The position numbers and the translations under genes were made by a program. This document shows, piece after piece, positions 33,663 through 43,355 of a stretch of DNA of 64,000 nt. Location: the NCBI GenBank assembly GCA_902475545.1, contig CABRZP010000004.1, positions 1 through 64,000 of the forward strand. The letters run 5' to 3'. This DNA comes from an uncultured bacterium. GTDB taxonomy: Bacteria; Cyanobacteriota; Vampirovibrionia; Gastranaerophilales; Gastranaerophilaceae. Position 1 is the first letter of the stretch; every line of letters begins with the position of its first letter. A model generated the notes under the pieces. The model ran no database searches. It was not told the origin of the DNA and was given only the letters and a program-made list of their open reading frames with translations.

Positions 33663-34985
33663 TTATTGTCCCTCTATTTTGTTATTAGTTTCACAAATTA
33701 GTTTTTCTTCAGCCGAACAATCCTCTGATTTGTCGGCGTCAAAATTCTTTATAAATAATTTCATTTTATCATAATCAAATTGATTTTCCCAACGAGCAAT
33801 AACAACTGTAGCAACACAGTTACCAACAAGATTAACTGTTGTTCTGCCCATATCAAGAACCTGATCAATACCTAGTAGAATTGCTACACCTATCAATGGA
33901 ATATTGAAACTTGCAAGAGTTCCTGCAAGTACAACCAAAGATACTCTAGGAACACCGGCAATACCTTTACTGGTAAGCATTAGTGCAAGCATCATCAATA
34001 TCTGTTGGTTCAAATCAAGATTAATCCCGCAGATTTGGGATGAAAAAATTACAGCCATCGCAAGGTACAATGTACTACCGTCTAAATTAAATGTATAACC
34101 TGTTGGCATAACGAAACTTACAATATTTTGAGGAACTCCAAAACGTTCCATAATTGTAATTGCTTTTGGAAAAGCTGCTTCTGAACTTGCTGTTGAAAAC
34201 GCTAATATTGCAGGTTCCTGAATTGCTTTTAGTAAGTTTCTTAGAGAAATTCTTGCATATTTGCATGCAATAAATAATACCAAAAGTACAAATACTGCCA
34301 AAGCTGTATATAATGAGAAAATTATCTTTGCATAATTTTTTAAAATTGATAAACCGTTCATGCCAACCGTTGAAGCAATTGCACCAAAAATACCTAAAGG
34401 TGCAAAATACATAACATATTCGGTAAATTTAAACATTATCTGAGCTACGGAGTTAAGTAAATCCATAACAGGTTTTGCTTTTTTACCAACTGCACAAATT
34501 GCAATTGCCATAAATATTGAAAATACAACAATTTGCAATAAATTTCCTTCTGACATAGATTGAACAATACTTGTAGGGAAAATATTCATAACCATTTCGG
34601 ATATAGAAGTGTGAGGCGTTGTAACTGCCATCAAGCCGGCTTCTTTTAATAATTCAGGATTTGCAACCGTGCCTGATACAAAACCTTTTCCGGGGTTAAA
34701 AATATTCCCCATAGTTAAACCGATAATTAATGCCAAAGTTGTTACAACTTCAAAATAAACTATTGTTTTTATACCGATTTTACCAAGTTGTTTGATATCT
34801 CCGTGTCCAGCAATCCCTGTTACCAGAGTTGAGAATAATAACGGAGCAATAATCATTTTTACCATGCGTAAAAATATAACTGCAAAAGTACGCATTTTAA
34901 CCGCTATGTGGGGGCAAAAATGACCAAATAATACACCTAAAATTAGTGCTATAAATATTAATAATGTAAGTCTTGAATGTTTCAA
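33663..34985 (-). CDS. dicarboxylate/amino acid:cation symporter (SDF/DAACS family)
   Basis: The 440 residues contain eight membrane helices and the two re-entrant hairpins of the GltPh fold: the Ser-rich loop AFSTASSEAAFPKAI and the transport motif PTGYTFNLDGSTLY, which replaces NMDGT of glutamate carriers. This suggests a GltP/DctA/GltT-like Na+ or H+ coupled importer of glutamate, aspartate or C4-dicarboxylates. The stop lies 1 base from the ileS start, so the two are one operon. Confidence 0.93.
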   Translation of the reverse strand: MKHSRLTLLIFIALILGVLFGHFCPHIAVKMRTFAVIFLRMVKMIIAPLLFSTLVTGIAGHGDIKQLGKIGIKTIVYFEVVTTLALIIGLTMGNIFNPGKGFVSGTVANPELLKEAGLMAVTTPHTSISEMVMNIFPTSIVQSMSEGNLLQIVVFSIFMAIAICAVGKKAKPVMDLLNSVAQIMFKFTEYVMYFAPLGIFGAIASTVGMNGLSILKNYAKIIFSLYTALAVFVLLVLFIACKYARISLRNLLKAIQEPAILAFSTASSEAAFPKAITIMERFGVPQNIVSFVMPTGYTFNLDGSTLYLAMAVIFSSQICGINLDLNQQILMMLALMLTSKGIAGVPRVSLVVLAGTLASFNIPLIGVAILLGIDQVLDMGRTTVNLVGNCVATVVIARWENQFDYDKMKLFIKNFDADKSEDCSAEEKLICETNNKIEGQ

Positions 34986-35058
34986 TTCTAACCTCTTATT
35001 AGATTATAGAACAAACATGGCGGACATTGTACCGATGGGTAATATTTTGTAAAAAAAT

Positions 35059-35961
35059 TTAAACTTCCGGATTATCGTCATCTATCTTATCGTCTTTATG
35101 AATATCATTTTTCAGATTGTCAAGATCTTTTGATAGTTTATCAAGTTCATTTTCAATTTCACGTAATTCTTTTTCTTTTCGTTTTAAGTGATCGTGTGCC
35201 ATTTCGTTAAGAAGAAGAAATATTAATAATACAATATTTGCTTTACGCCAAAAATCATTTTCATTTGAAAAGAACTTGAATTTTTCCATTGTTTCTAATG
35301 TTTCTTGATATTCTTTATAACGTTGGACATTTTTCTTGTTCAATTGAACCTTTTTGCCGTTTTGAACTTGGTATAATTCCCCAAAATAATCTCTGCCAAA
35401 TACGTACTTTTTATTTTTATCTTTTATAAGAATTTTAAACTCATCTTTATTATCTTTTGGAAAAACTGCTGTATAATTTACAAAATTTCTATCTCCGAGT
35501 TTAACTCTTCCTCGAATAGTATCTTTATTGTTTTGATTCAGAGTCATTTCCATAACAACTTTTTGTTTATCAAGTTCAAATTCTAATGAATAAGCATTTT
35601 TACCGAGAGCTTTTACTTTTGGCTGCTCAATATCAGTAAGTTGATTTAAATGGTAAAATGCAGAATTTACATCTTTTTCTTTAATCAATTTGCCATAATC
35701 ATGGACAAATTCGGTTTTATCTAACTCTTCTTGAGTTGGTTCATAAGGGTGAAGATAATTTTGTACTGCCGGATCATTTTTAAATGCAAAAAATATCAAT
35801 GTCGCAAGCATACTTTTTCTAGCCCACTCCGGTAGAGGTTTATTTTCCTGTTGGTTGGAATCGAAATCATTATTCTTTGACGTTTTGGGTTGGGTTGTAT
35901 TTTTTGCTCTAAATCTAATTTGATTGTAATTGTTTATAGAATTAATTGATTGAATTTTCAT
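35059..35961 (-). CDS. unrecognised 300-residue protein with lineage-type N-terminus
   Basis: The start at 35961 (MKIQSINSINNYNQIRFRAK) is preferred to 35982 because it places the short FRAK tag at residues 17-20, as in other proteins of this group. A hydrophobic helix lies at about 50-62 (KSMLATLIFFAF) and another near 245-258 (NIVLLIFLLLNEM). A coiled coil and a very acidic tail follow (KLSKDLDNLKNDIHKDDK). No enzyme motif is seen. A membrane-associated protein is likely. Confidence 0.7.
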   Translation of the reverse strand: MKIQSINSINNYNQIRFRAKNTTQPKTSKNNDFDSNQQENKPLPEWARKSMLATLIFFAFKNDPAVQNYLHPYEPTQEELDKTEFVHDYGKLIKEKDVNSAFYHLNQLTDIEQPKVKALGKNAYSLEFELDKQKVVMEMTLNQNNKDTIRGRVKLGDRNFVNYTAVFPKDNKDEFKILIKDKNKKYVFGRDYFGELYQVQNGKKVQLNKKNVQRYKEYQETLETMEKFKFFSNENDFWRKANIVLLIFLLLNEMAHDHLKRKEKELREIENELDKLSKDLDNLKNDIHKDDKIDDDNPEV

Positions 35962-36080
35962 ATATATATGAAATCTTATCAAAATATTTTTTGCTACGCA
36001 ACGGCTTGAAAAAATGTTTTATCCTTTTTATAATTCTTATGAAATTTGTTAATGGTTATTTATAGAAAGGAGAGTTTATT

Positions 36081-37280
36081 ATGTGGGAAAAAGACATTAA
36101 TATTAATGAAGTACGTGAAATTCGTACACGAACAAATGTTTACTTTGGTGTTGGTGCTATTCAAAAAATTCACGATATTGCAAAAGAGATTAAAGGAAAA
36201 GGAATTGATAAAGTTATTGTAATGTCTGGCAGAAATGCATATAAAGCAACCGGAGCTTGGGATGTTGTAGAGAAAGCTTTGAAAGATAATGGTATTGGTT
36301 ATGTTAACTATGATCAGGTAACTCCAAATCCTAATACTCACCATGTTAATGATGCTGCAAAATTAGCAAAAGATTTTGGAGCAAAAGCAGTTATTGCAAT
36401 TGGCGGCGGGTCTCCAACTGATGCAGGAAAATCCGTTGCGATTTTATTAGAATATCCTGATAAAACTGCTGAAGATATTTATGATTTTACTTTTGCTCCA
36501 ACAAAAGCTGCACCGATTATTTCAATAAATCTGACTCATGGAACAGGAACTGAAACTAACAGATTTGCAGTTGTTACAAATCTTGAAAAGAACTTTAAAC
36601 CTGCAATTGCTTATGATTGTATTTATCCGACTTATGCAATTGACGACCCGCAATTGATGACAAAATTATCACCAAAACAAACAAGATATGTTTCAATTGA
36701 TGCGGTTAACCATGTTATTGAAGCTGCAACATCTGCTGTTGCTTCACCATATTCAATTTCACTTGCAAAACAGGTTATCGAACTTGTTGCAAAATATCTT
36801 CCAAAAGCAATTGCAAATCCTGAAGATTTAGAGGCAAGATATTTCTTGGCTTATGCTGCAATGATGGGCGGAGTAAGTTTTGATAACGGATTATTACACT
36901 ATACTCACGCTTTGGAGCATCCGTTGAGTGCTGTTAAACCTGAACTTGCACACGGGCTTGGTTTAGCAATTCTTTTACCTGCAGTTGTGAAATCAATATA
37001 TCCTAAAAAATCTGCAACATTAGCAGATATTCTTGCACCGATTGTTCCGGATTTAAAAGGTGAAGCTTCAGAAGCTCAAAAAGCTGCTGATGGAGTTTAT
37101 GAATGGTTGAAATCCGTAGATGTTCCGGAAAAACTTACTGATATGGGTTTTGGTGCAGATGATGTCGAAAAATTAACAGATTTGGCATTCAATACACCAT
37201 CTCTTGACGGTTTAATTAACATTGGACCTTGCGGTAACTCAAGAGAAGTTGTTAGTGAAATTTACAAAAATTCTTTATAG
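36081..37280 (+). CDS. iron-containing alcohol dehydrogenase
   Basis: The 399 residues show the family III alcohol dehydrogenase pattern: VIAIGGGSPTDAGKSVA for NAD(P) binding, LTHGTGTETNRFAVVT, and the metal ligands in DAVNHVIEAA, HALEHPLSAV and LAHGLGLAIL. It interconverts aldehydes and alcohols, probably in fermentation or aldehyde removal. A strong GGAG site precedes it, and it is monocistronic with its own terminator. E. coli YqhD is in the same superfamily. Confidence 0.94.
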   Translation: MWEKDININEVREIRTRTNVYFGVGAIQKIHDIAKEIKGKGIDKVIVMSGRNAYKATGAWDVVEKALKDNGIGYVNYDQVTPNPNTHHVNDAAKLAKDFGAKAVIAIGGGSPTDAGKSVAILLEYPDKTAEDIYDFTFAPTKAAPIISINLTHGTGTETNRFAVVTNLEKNFKPAIAYDCIYPTYAIDDPQLMTKLSPKQTRYVSIDAVNHVIEAATSAVASPYSISLAKQVIELVAKYLPKAIANPEDLEARYFLAYAAMMGGVSFDNGLLHYTHALEHPLSAVKPELAHGLGLAILLPAVVKSIYPKKSATLADILAPIVPDLKGEASEAQKAADGVYEWLKSVDVPEKLTDMGFGADDVEKLTDLAFNTPSLDGLINIGPCGNSREVVSEIYKNSL

Positions 37281-37291
37281 TTTTTGAATAC

Positions 37292-37334
37292 AAATAAAAA
37301 GGGGAATTCTTTTTAGAATTCCCCTTTTTATTTT
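37292..37334. terminator. terminator between the alcohol dehydrogenase gene and lpxA
   Basis: AAATAAAAAGGGGAATTCT pairs with AGAATTCCCCTTTTTATTT around TTTT. It is symmetrical and can serve both convergent genes. Confidence 0.88.
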
Positions 37335-37344
37335 ATAAAATTTA

Positions 37345-38148
37345 TTAATCTTCTAATGATTCGTGTCCTGATTTGTGAGATTTTAGAAGAACTCCTCGTT
37401 TTGATGTTTGAATAAATTCAATCATTTTTTCAATATATTCATTCATCGGTATTTCAGCTTTGATTTTTTCTATTGCTTGAGAGGTATTATAATCAGGTGA
37501 AATTAAAAGTTTAAATGCTTCATTCGTAGCTGTTCTAATTTCAAGAGGAACACCTCTGCGTTTTAGTGCGATAACATTAATTCCGCGTGGAACAGGAGGT
37601 CTGCCTTCACCTTTAGAATACGGAAGAATATCTTGACGAGAAGCAGAAAATCCGCTAATAATTGCCATATCTCCGATTCTGATATTTTGATGGAATACGC
37701 TCATTCCACCTACGAATGCTCCAAATCCAACATGAACGTGACCGCCTAAAGTTACAAGGTTTGCTAATATAACTTGATCAGCTAATACGCAGTTATGTGC
37801 AACGTGAGAGCCAACCATTAATAGACACTTGTTACCGATTCTTGTTGTGTAATCACCGCAAGCTGCACCTCTGTGAATTGTTACATTTTCTTTGATAATT
37901 GTTTCATCACCGATAACAACTTTTGTATCTTCACCTTTATAACCCAAATCTTGAGGTTCTGAACCTATTGTTGCAAATGGTGAAATTGTACAATTTTTAC
38001 CAATTTCGGCATGTTCAATATGAGCATTAGAAATTACTCTTGTGCCGCTTCCGATTTTAACACCTTCGCCTATTACAACGTATGGTCCGATAATTGCATC
38101 TTCTGCAATTTGTGCAGATGGATGAATTATTGCTGTTTTGTCTATCAT
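37345..38148 (-). CDS. lpxA: UDP-GlcNAc acyltransferase LpxA
   Basis: The 267 residues form hexapeptide repeats (left-handed beta helix) followed by a helical C-terminus. Family marks are IIHPSAQIAEDAIIGPYVVI, NVTIHRG, VGSHVAHNC with the catalytic-type His, GGHVHVGFGAFVGGMS and the C-terminal NVIALKRRGVP. LpxA adds the first acyl chain to UDP-GlcNAc in lipid A synthesis, which implies an outer membrane. No other lpx gene is adjacent; it lies downstream of the export-gate genes on the same strand. Confidence 0.94.
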   Translation of the reverse strand: MIDKTAIIHPSAQIAEDAIIGPYVVIGEGVKIGSGTRVISNAHIEHAEIGKNCTISPFATIGSEPQDLGYKGEDTKVVIGDETIIKENVTIHRGAACGDYTTRIGNKCLLMVGSHVAHNCVLADQVILANLVTLGGHVHVGFGAFVGGMSVFHQNIRIGDMAIISGFSASRQDILPYSKGEGRPPVPRGINVIALKRRGVPLEIRTATNEAFKLLISPDYNTSQAIEKIKAEIPMNEYIEKMIEFIQTSKRGVLLKSHKSGHESLED

Positions 38149-38243
38149 AATTTACCCTCTTTCTTACTGTCCAATATGTCAATTATAGTACAAATGAGAG
38201 TAATCTTTAAATCCTTTATATTATTTTAATATGAGAAGCTTTT

Positions 38244-39026
38244 TTAAATGATGTTTGCAAAACTCAGGAAATATTCTTCTATAACATTCATAAACATTGG
38301 CAAAATCCAAACCATAATAGCTGCACCCAGTACAGGTTTGAATAAGAAACTTAATTGGAAAACGTTAACCTGTGGTGCTGTTCTTGAAATTACACCCAGA
38401 ATAATATCCTGTGCAAGGGTTGCAAGTAATATTGGAGAAGCTATTTGCAATCCCATATATAAAGTATTTGAGGACATTTTTATAAGTAAGTCCATTTTAA
38501 TAAGTTGTGGCAGCGGAACATGTGCTGAATATATCGGGAATATTTCAAAACTTCTTAAAAGAGCTTTAAAAAGCCAATATACACCTCCAAGATTTATGAA
38601 TATCAAAATTCCCATTAGAGAAATCATTTTTGTAAGAATTGAAACTTGAGCTGATGTTGTCGGGTCTAATGCTGTGGCAGAAGACAAACCCATTTGGGCG
38701 TTAATCATTTCAGCTCCGCAATCAATTGCAATTGTTATAAGTTGTGCCATATATCCTATCATTGCACCGACTACAATGTTTAATACTATTGACAGTAAAA
38801 ATGAATCACATTCTGTTAAGCATTTTTCAGGATGTAAAAATGGAACCATGAAAACTGTAATAATTAGTGCCATTGGTATTTTTACAAGGCTGGGAAAATC
38901 TTTTCTGTTGAAAATCGGGGCAAATCGAAAGAATCCGATAAGTCTTGCAAATACAAATGTACCTGCCATAAGGTAGGTATTTATATGGGGGAACATTTTT
39001 ATTAATTCTGCAAGAATATTATCCAT
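38244..39026 (-). CDS. fliR: export gate protein FliR
   Basis: The 260-residue membrane protein has the FliR/SctT pattern: ARLIGFFRFAPIFNRKDFP, KIPMALIITVFM, AEMINAQMGLSSATALDPT and the C-terminal LSFLFKPVLGAAIM. FliR forms the core of the type III export gate with FliP and FliQ. It is last of the gate genes here and sits 1 base after fliQ. Confidence 0.93.
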   Translation of the reverse strand: MDNILAELIKMFPHINTYLMAGTFVFARLIGFFRFAPIFNRKDFPSLVKIPMALIITVFMVPFLHPEKCLTECDSFLLSIVLNIVVGAMIGYMAQLITIAIDCGAEMINAQMGLSSATALDPTTSAQVSILTKMISLMGILIFINLGGVYWLFKALLRSFEIFPIYSAHVPLPQLIKMDLLIKMSSNTLYMGLQIASPILLATLAQDIILGVISRTAPQVNVFQLSFLFKPVLGAAIMVWILPMFMNVIEEYFLSFANII

Positions 39027-39027
39027 A

Positions 39028-39516
39028 TTATCTTCCTAAAATTCTTTTAGTTTCAACTTGATCAGGTTTTGGCATTGGAGTTTTTGGTGCCTGATTATAT
39101 TTTTCTCTTTGATAGTTGTCTATATAAGGTACTTTACCAGGATTTTTCATTATTTCGTTAATATTATCAACATTTTTAAATCTATCTTTCATCTCACCTT
39201 CAAATGGTGTTGTGTATTTGTGGTAATCAGCTTCTAAAACAAAACTTTCAGATTTTGGAATTGTATTGAACGCAAGAACCATACCTTCCTGATAAAGGTT
39301 TGTTAAAAGTTTAATAAATCCTACCCCGCCGATAACAATAACAAGAAATACTCCGAGAATTTTTGGAGCTGCTGCGATTGTTTGTTCTTGAACCTGAGTA
39401 ACTGCCTGTAAAATACCTACGACAAGACCTATTCCAGCGGCAGTCAGTACGCATGGCATTGATATTGCAAGCATTATTAAAAAACCTTTTGATAAATATT
39501 CTAATAAAATTTCCAT
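39028..39516 (-). CDS. fliQ: export gate protein FliQ with a long C-terminal extension
   Basis: The first ~88 residues are a normal FliQ: two membrane helices with LAISMPCVLTAAGIGLVVGI, QAVTQVQEQTIAAAPKILG and VGFIKLLTNLYQEG. FliQ/SctS is usually about 88-90 residues, but this frame continues for another 74 hydrophilic residues (DYHKYTTPFEGEMKDRFKN ... TPMPKPDQVETKRILGR). No stop or frameshift separates the parts, so the extension is real and is expected in the cytoplasm or at the gate base. Confidence 0.9.
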   Translation of the reverse strand: MEILLEYLSKGFLIMLAISMPCVLTAAGIGLVVGILQAVTQVQEQTIAAAPKILGVFLVIVIGGVGFIKLLTNLYQEGMVLAFNTIPKSESFVLEADYHKYTTPFEGEMKDRFKNVDNINEIMKNPGKVPYIDNYQREKYNQAPKTPMPKPDQVETKRILGR

Positions 39517-39534
39517 TTTATTTGTCCTTTTTAA

Positions 39535-40173
39535 TTAGTTGTAACTTGAAACCAGACCTTGAACTATGAGAGCCCATCCGTCAACAGCAATAAATATCAG
39601 CAATTTGAAAGGCATTGATATAATTGTAGGTGACAACATGAACATACCTAGTGCTAACAGAATATTTGCAACTACCAGATCCAGAATAATGAATGGTACA
39701 AATATTACAAAGCTTATTTCAAATGAGGTTTTAAGTTCACTTATAATGTATGCCGGAGCAATTTCCCATATTGATAAATCATCCGGTGATTGAGGTTTTG
39801 TTTTATGGGCAAGTTCAACGAAAAATGTTAAATCACTTTCTCTTGTTTGTTTTAGCATGAATTCTTTCAATGGTTTAGAACCTTCGTTTATAGCCATTAC
39901 AATATCGTGATTTTTTTGATAAGGAACGGAACCCATGTCATACATTTTTTGGAAAGTACTTCCCATTGTATAAAATGTCAAAATTATAGATAATCCGATA
40001 ATTACAATTGCAGGTGGAACTTGTTGGGTACCCATTGCAGTTTTTAGCATTGAAAATACTACAACAAATCTTAAAAAACTTGTCATTGAACAAAAAATGA
40101 ACGGTAGTAATGAAAATACAGTCATTACTACAAGTGTTTGTAATACAGGATTTAAATTTTGTATTTGATCCAT
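39535..40173 (-). CDS. fliP: export gate protein FliP
   Basis: The 212 residues carry FliP/SctR marks: VMTVFSLLPFIFCSMTSFLR, the conserved TAMGTQQVPPA, FTxF-type helices, PAYIISELKTSFEIS and MFMLSPTIISMPFKLLIF. It is shorter than the enteric FliP (about 245) and lacks the cleavable signal peptide. It forms the pentameric gate core with FliQ and FliR. Confidence 0.94.
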   Translation of the reverse strand: MDQIQNLNPVLQTLVVMTVFSLLPFIFCSMTSFLRFVVVFSMLKTAMGTQQVPPAIVIIGLSIILTFYTMGSTFQKMYDMGSVPYQKNHDIVMAINEGSKPLKEFMLKQTRESDLTFFVELAHKTKPQSPDDLSIWEIAPAYIISELKTSFEISFVIFVPFIILDLVVANILLALGMFMLSPTIISMPFKLLIFIAVDGWALIVQGLVSSYN

Positions 40174-40191
40174 TTTATATCAGTCCTTTGT

Positions 40192-40719
40192 TTATAATTG
40201 ATTTATTCTTTTTGCCATGTCCTTAATTGTTGTTATGTTTGGCTGTCTGTTATGTTCAGATTTCTTTATTAGTCTTTGTCTTACTGTTCTGTCAGGTTCT
40301 CTGTAATCCATATTTTTTCGTGGAGAATTCGGATTTTTTTCTTTTATAGTTTCAAGGATTACAGGTTCTTGTTGGTCGTAAATATTGATATCTACGACTC
40401 TGTTTTTTTGAGGTTTTTGTGGCTCTTCAATAAGTTCTTGAAAATATTTTTTAGGTTTTTGCTCTGAAGTATTTTCAAGTTTTGAAATTAATGTAGTTTT
40501 ATCTATATCTGATGCAATGAGAAATTTTTCTTCTCCGGCTCTGACCACAAGAAGAGATTTTCTTGGATTTATGTTCATTGTTTCTTCGATGCTGAGGAAA
40601 TTGGATTTGTTAGAATGAAATCCTCCATTCATAACTTTTTTATAAATAAATACAGCAAAGAATATCAATCCTGTCATTGCCATTGCGTATACTGTGAAAT
40701 TTGCTAAATAACTACCCAT
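40192..40719 (-). CDS. fliO: FliO-like gate assembly protein
   Basis: The 175 residues have one N-terminal membrane helix (about 7-27) followed by the short FliO domain (SIEETMNINPRKSLLVVRAG, EKFLIASDIDKTTLI). A charged, low-complexity tail follows. FliO helps FliP assemble and is found in flagellar systems rather than injectisomes. Its position directly before fliP supports the call, since sequence similarity in this family is weak. Confidence 0.75.
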   Translation of the reverse strand: MGSYLANFTVYAMAMTGLIFFAVFIYKKVMNGGFHSNKSNFLSIEETMNINPRKSLLVVRAGEEKFLIASDIDKTTLISKLENTSEQKPKKYFQELIEEPQKPQKNRVVDINIYDQQEPVILETIKEKNPNSPRKNMDYREPDRTVRQRLIKKSEHNRQPNITTIKDMAKRINQL

Positions 40720-40749
40720 AATCTTCCTTTATTATTAAGAGTTTCTTAT

Positions 40750-41961
40750 CTAAATGTTTTCATCTTCAAGTTCAAAGTCACTATAATCGAATTCTTCATC
40801 TCCTTCTTCATTTGAAGATTCGTCTGAATAATTGTTGTCGTTCTCTTCTTCATAATTGTCTTCTGAGGTTTCATCATATTGATTATCTTCAGAACCTTCT
40901 TCATTTTCAGAGTTGTTTTGAGGTTTGACAGGTGCTGAACCATTTTCTTGAGCAATAACATTATTGATTTTTACACCATATCTGTCATTAACAATAACAA
41001 GTGAACCGCTTGCTATTGGTTTTCCTTCAACCTTTAATGTTACGTTGTTGTCGTATAATGAAGTTAAATCGACGACAAGTCCGTCTTCTATGTTTTTCAG
41101 CTCTCCAAGTGTTATTTTTACAGAATCAAATTCTGCATACATTTCAACTTCAATGCTGTCCCATATATTTTTATGAGTCTCACCCATATCCTCATCTCCT
41201 TCGTTATCTATGTCCGGAATAAGTAATTCCATATTAGGACTTATGTTTACATCCATTTCTGTATCATCTATTGATAGTTTTAATTGTTTGATGTTGCTGT
41301 CTTCAAAAACTACTACATCTTCCATTTCTAAATGCTTAAGGTCATATAGTGAAAATTTTGTTTTACCTACAAGGATTTTGGCAATAGTTTCACTATTAGG
41401 AAAGTTTTCGTTAGAAAATTTATCTCCTGACGGTTCAATATCATCTGGGTCTAATAAGGATCCCGGAAGAGTAATAATAATTTTGCCGGCAGTTTTATCA
41501 AGTTCTTCTTTGTTTCTTATTATAAATGTCAAATTTATAACATTGAAATCAGATCTTTTCAGTTCTGTAGCTTGTGGTTTTAGAAGTTTATCTTTTAACG
41601 CATCATATAACGTGCTGTTAAATGAGGTGATAATTTTTGCTTCTAATTCTGACATTTTGTTGATGTTAAATTTATTTTTTGATTGACCGAGTACGGTATT
41701 CAATATAATTGAAATTGCTTTGTCCGTAAGTCTGAAGAACATATCATAATCTTTGGATATGCGAATTTTTGTTACAAAACAAGCTTCGTTGTCGGTAAGG
41801 CAATTAATATTTTTGCTTAAACCGATAAATTTAATATCAAAATTTTCTGAGAAAAAGTCGTCACAAGAATCTTGCACTAAAGATGGAAAGGTATTTTCAT
41901 ACCAGTCGTATTCTCTGCATAATTCTTTTGTTGATATTGAATTTTGAACTTTTTCGTCCAT
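40750..41961 (-). CDS. FliM/FliN/SctQ-like C-ring protein with two SpoA-type domains
   Basis: The start at 41961 (MDEKVQNSISTKELCREYDW) follows AAGGGA; the longer frame lacks a site. The 403 residues have an N-terminal region of unclear fold. A first SpoA-like segment lies near 195-250 (KTKFSLYDLKHLEMEDVVVF) and a clear C-terminal SpoA domain near 275-335 (VKITLGELKNIEDGLVVDL, VTLKVEGKPIASGSLVIV). A very acidic tail of about 60 Glu/Asp/Asn-rich residues follows. Two SpoA domains in one chain resemble SctQ or FliY. It is first in the operon with fliO-fliP-fliQ-fliR and probably forms the cytoplasmic sorting platform or switch. Confidence 0.8.
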   Translation of the reverse strand: MDEKVQNSISTKELCREYDWYENTFPSLVQDSCDDFFSENFDIKFIGLSKNINCLTDNEACFVTKIRISKDYDMFFRLTDKAISIILNTVLGQSKNKFNINKMSELEAKIITSFNSTLYDALKDKLLKPQATELKRSDFNVINLTFIIRNKEELDKTAGKIIITLPGSLLDPDDIEPSGDKFSNENFPNSETIAKILVGKTKFSLYDLKHLEMEDVVVFEDSNIKQLKLSIDDTEMDVNISPNMELLIPDIDNEGDEDMGETHKNIWDSIEVEMYAEFDSVKITLGELKNIEDGLVVDLTSLYDNNVTLKVEGKPIASGSLVIVNDRYGVKINNVIAQENGSAPVKPQNNSENEEGSEDNQYDETSEDNYEEENDNNYSDESSNEEGDEEFDYSDFELEDENI

Positions 41962-42160
41962 AACAACTATCCCTTGATTTATCCCCGGAAATATTATACA
42001 CATTCCCCACATTAACAATATAATATAATCGGGTATATTACATCAATCTTTTAATGGATTTTTTTCAAAAGTCATCTTTTAGAATAGTACTTTTGTAAAA
42101 ATCAATCTTTTGATAAATATATTCTTTCTCATATAAAATGTAACAAGATTTCTACTGAAT

Positions 42161-42189
42161 TTGGCAAATTGCGATTTTTATGATATTAT
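42161..42189 (+). promoter_or_regulatory. sigma70-type promoter of efp
   Basis: TTGGCA (42161-42166) and TATTAT (42184-42189) are exactly 17 bases apart, about 36 bases before the efp ribosome binding site and start. The rest of the 41962-42231 gap holds the divergent upstream region of the SpoA operon and nothing else identifiable. Confidence 0.7.
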
Positions 42190-42231
42190 TTACACAAAAG
42201 AAAGAGAATCACTTTTAAAAAGGGGAAAAAT

Positions 42232-42789
42232 ATGATTTCAGTAAACGATTTTAAAACAGGCTTAACAGTTGAATTAGACAACGGTCTATGGTCAGTTGTT
42301 GAATTCTTGCACGTTAAACCAGGTAAAGGTGCTGCATTTGTTAGATCTAAATTGAAAAACGTTATCACCGGTCAGGTTGTTGAAAAAACATTCCGTGCGG
42401 GTGAAAAAGTTGCTAAAGCTACATTAGACAGACGTGAAATGCAATACTTATATAAAGAAGGTTCAGCTTACGTTATGATGGATAACGAAAGTTATGACCA
42501 AATGCACGTTGAAGAAGCTCAAATCGGAAGCGGCATCAAGTATTTGAAAGAAAATATGAATGTTATGATTCTAATGCACGAAGGTAAAATTATTGGTGTT
42601 GATATTCCTGCACACGTTGAATTAGAAGTTGTGGATACTCCACCTGCTGAAAAAGGAAACACTGCTCAAGGCGGTACTAAACCTGCAACATTAGAAACAG
42701 GTGCTGTTGTTAACGTTCCATTCTTCGTTGCAAATGGCGATAGAATTAGAGTTGATACCAGAACTAACGAATATCTGGACAGATGCTAA
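42232..42789 (+). CDS. efp: elongation factor P
   Basis: The 185 residues have the three beta-barrel domains of EF-P. The loop reads [11 protein letters not shown] with Lys32 at the position that is modified in many bacteria. EF-P relieves stalling at polyproline. No epmA/epmB or earP gene is adjacent, so the modification state is unknown. AAGGGG precedes the ATG. Confidence 0.96.
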   Translation: MISVNDFKTGLTVELDNGLWSVVEFLHVKPGKGAAFVRSKLKNVITGQVVEKTFRAGEKVAKATLDRREMQYLYKEGSAYVMMDNESYDQMHVEEAQIGSGIKYLKENMNVMILMHEGKIIGVDIPAHVELEVVDTPPAEKGNTAQGGTKPATLETGAVVNVPFFVANGDRIRVDTRTNEYLDRC

Positions 42790-42888
42790 TATCTCTGTCA
42801 TTTTTGATATTTTAGAGATTTTTTCAGAGCTTGGAATAACCTAAGCCGAAGAATCTTGTTAAGTTTAACTTAATGAAAGGCAATATAA

Positions 42889-43341
42889 ATGAAATTTGAA
42901 ACAGAATATATAGAAAAATTAGCAAAAGTATTATCAGAAACAGGACTTACTGAAATTTCTCTTGAAGATGGTGAACAAGCTATTACTTTGAGAAAAGATG
43001 TAATTGTGGCTTCTGCTCCTCAAGTTGTGGCGGCTGCTCCTGTTGCTGCACCTGCTTCTGCTCCGGCAGCACAAGCACCTGCTGCAGATAATGCTCCGGC
43101 TAAAAAAGGTACTCCGATAACATCACCAATGGTTGGAACTTTTTATAAAGCTCCTTCTCCTGATTCTGATCCGTTTGTATCAGAAGGTTCTGCTATTAAG
43201 CAAGGCGATGTTGTTTGTATCGTAGAAGCTATGAAAATGATGAACGAAATTAAAGCCGAAATTTCAGGTAAGGTTGTTGAAATTTGCGTTGAAGATGGTC
43301 AGCCTGTTGAATTCGGTCAAGTTCTCATGTATGTTGAGTAA
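42889..43341 (+). CDS. accB: biotin carboxyl carrier protein of acetyl-CoA carboxylase
   Basis: The 150 residues contain an N-terminal helical part, an Ala/Pro linker (about 45-75) and the biotinyl domain from about 82 ([19 protein letters not shown]). The biotinylated Lys is in EAMKMMNEI near residue 116. It carries carboxybiotin between AccC and the transferase. A hairpin without T-run separates it from accC, and the order efp-accB-accC is common in bacteria. Confidence 0.96.
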   Translation: MKFETEYIEKLAKVLSETGLTEISLEDGEQAITLRKDVIVASAPQVVAAAPVAAPASAPAAQAPAADNAPAKKGTPITSPMVGTFYKAPSPDSDPFVSEGSAIKQGDVVCIVEAMKMMNEIKAEISGKVVEICVEDGQPVEFGQVLMYVE

Positions 43342-43355
43342 GTAAATTTTAAATA

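Noticed and set aside
33600..33700. T-box or other leader regulating ileS
   Set aside because: ileS starts one base after the symporter gene; there is no leader space, and nothing T-box-like lies before the symporter either.
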